Source of the DNA: Yponomeuta sedellus
Lineage: Eukaryota; Arthropoda; Insecta; Lepidoptera; Yponomeutidae
Assembly: GCA_934045075.1 (NCBI GenBank)
Contig: OW203749.1
Coordinates: 2,585,304 to 2,649,303, forward strand
DNA: 64,000 nt
Reading direction: 5' to 3'
A program made the position numbers and the translations under genes. Below are positions 62,812 to 64,000 of this stretch, piece after piece (positions within the stretch are counted from its first letter, which is position 1; each line of letters starts with the position of its first letter). Below the pieces are notes generated by a model. That model ran no database searches and had not been told where the DNA came from. It worked only from the letters and a program-made list of their open reading frames with translations.

Positions 62812-63045
62812 ATGGTATGAAAAAAAGAATTTGGTCGTATTTATAAAAACACGATTATGCAAGGTCCATAAACGCTGTAGAATTGTCTGTGGCGGAGACT
62901 TTACGAAGGAAATGGTTTGCCACAACTACTGCGTGTCTTCACAGAATCGTAAGTTTATAAATAACGGGCGCATGCTGAGACGCAGCTCAGTTCAGTACAG
63001 GGCAGTTGAAACAGACATAGGCCCCCATCGCATGCTGCGACGCAA

Positions 63046-63174
63046 CTATTCACTCCATTCCTTGGCAATTCTCACCCATGATAACTCTTTCAATGTCTTT
63101 TTTGAATAGTCTGGATGATTTGTATCATACAAACAAGGTTCACAGCGAACTAATTCAATAAAATGTGCTGTCAT
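63046..63174 (-). pseudogene. MADF-domain fragment
   Basis: From ATG 63174-63172: MTAHFIELVRCEPCLYDTNH, then PDYSKKTLKELSWVRIAKEW and a TAG two codons later. I-x-L-V-x...P-x-L-Y-D...H-x-D-Y...W-x-x-I-A-x-E is the first half of a MADF domain, a DNA-binding fold found in insect transcription factors and in accessory proteins of some transposons. The second half (K-K-R-W-K-x-L-R-D) is not found; GC-rich repeat sequence (GCATGCTGCGACGCAAC) follows, so it appears interrupted. Confidence 0.55.
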
Positions 63175-63224
63175 TGCAACGAAATTGTCACTTAACACGC
63201 CTCGACGTGCACGCATCGCGCAGA

Positions 63225-63470
63225 AATCTGTGCCGGCACTACAACGAGACGCAGAGCAGGGCAGACACATGTCTGCGTCGCACGTGCCTGCGCCGCAGCG
63301 TACGTAGCTCGATGACGTTCCATGCTTTACAAAATCTGCGCTGCACTGTGCTGCGCTATGCTGCGTCGTCTGTGTCTCAGCCTGCGCTCAGCCTAAGCTT
63401 CAGTCCTCGTAATCGCGAGAATGATAGATCGCTGACAATGTCATCACACGGCTAATTCTCAGCGGCGCTG
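63225..63470. repeat. GC-rich CTGCG-repeat segment
   Basis: Repeated CTGCGYYG motifs (CTGCGCTGCACTGTGCTGCG), contrasting with AT-rich surroundings. Similar motifs at 62970-63045 on the other side of the MADF fragment suggest both belong to one transposon. Confidence 0.4.
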
Positions 63471-64000
63471 GACGCTTTCTTTGTACTCACATTATGTGTT
63501 ACAGTTATAAAGTTACATTACATAATTATCATAAAAAAACTCATTGTCAGCGTTAAATGTATAAAGAAATTTAGCTTCCTGTTAGCTTCCAGTGACCGAC
63601 CGGTCCACGGTATTTAATTGTTATTTTCAAGGTCAAAATCTAACAGGTTAAAAACACTAGATAGAATTTTCTTAGTAAAAAAAAACTTCGCCTCCCATGG
63701 TAGTTTCCTACGATCATAAACGATCCGTGGCCGTTGACAGTTCTTCCGTACAAATAATGTCAAAAAATTGCTGTCAACAGGTGTACGTTGAATATAAGAA
63801 ACGAACTTAAATCTACACATGTGACGTCACAGTTTTAAAATCACCGCCTATCTTTCAAACGCCCACCCCCGCCAGTGACTATTATAATATATATTTTATT
63901 AACAAAGTCGTTCAGCTATTTCTTGCAAAGGAATTAACAGTAGGTAACCAATACCAGAACCTCTGTGAGCTCGTTATTTTTGCGTTCGATCACTGAAAAA

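Overview
This is a eukaryotic, almost certainly insect and probably lepidopteran (moth or butterfly), genomic window. It is AT-rich. Its genes are split by introns with GT-AG sites, and most of the sequence is transposable elements: BEL/Pao and DIRS retroelements, a P element with a THAP domain, Tc1/mariner, hAT and Harbinger relics, LINE tails, tRNA-derived SINEs and a large family of 5S-rRNA-derived SINEs. Nothing prokaryotic (operons, CRISPR, Shine-Dalgarno sites) is visible. The lepidopteran placement is inference from the repeat style.

Host genes. Two minus-strand genes can be assembled by eye because splice sites and codon phases agree. Gene 1 (17358 down to 4644, three exons, about 254 aa) encodes an N-terminal membrane segment, a Ser/acidic middle and a C-terminal RING-H2 finger; it should be a membrane-anchored E3 ubiquitin ligase. 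Gene 2 (53819 down to 47727, four exons, about 157 aa) starts with a LisH-like segment and ends in a RING-H2 exon homologous to that of gene 1, with the same intron phase at the same codon. A 46-aa membrane micro-ORF at 42370-42510 resembles the first exon of gene 1.

The most unusual structure is at 3740-6471. The last exon of gene 1 lies between two tandem arrays built from its own two edges. Upstream are about 31 copies of a 53-bp unit containing its 3' splice site. Downstream are about 16 copies of a 50-60-bp unit containing its last zinc-ligand codons and stop codon.

Mobile-element region. 17.4-19.2 kb is a hAT element (8-bp target duplication) that holds a TA-flanked Tc1/mariner element and lies 125 bp upstream of the gene 1 start codon. 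19.9-29.05 kb is a decayed P element whose THAP exons and catalytic half are separated by a truncated BEL/Pao element (22.2-27.3 kb). 29.35-38 kb is a DIRS-like retroelement interrupted inside its RT codons by a young BEL/Pao element (30201-36135) with 5-bp target duplications, near-identical LTRs, PBS and PPT. 57.97-59.84 kb is a five-exon DDE transposase gene with two nonsense codons.

The remainder (0-3.7, 6.5-15, 38.9-47, 48-56, 60-64 kb) is SINEs, MITEs, LINE tails and microsatellites with no supportable host coding sequence, apart from a MADF-domain fragment (63046-63174) and a THAP-domain fragment (38750-38892). All coordinates, translations and splice joins were read by eye; no search was run.
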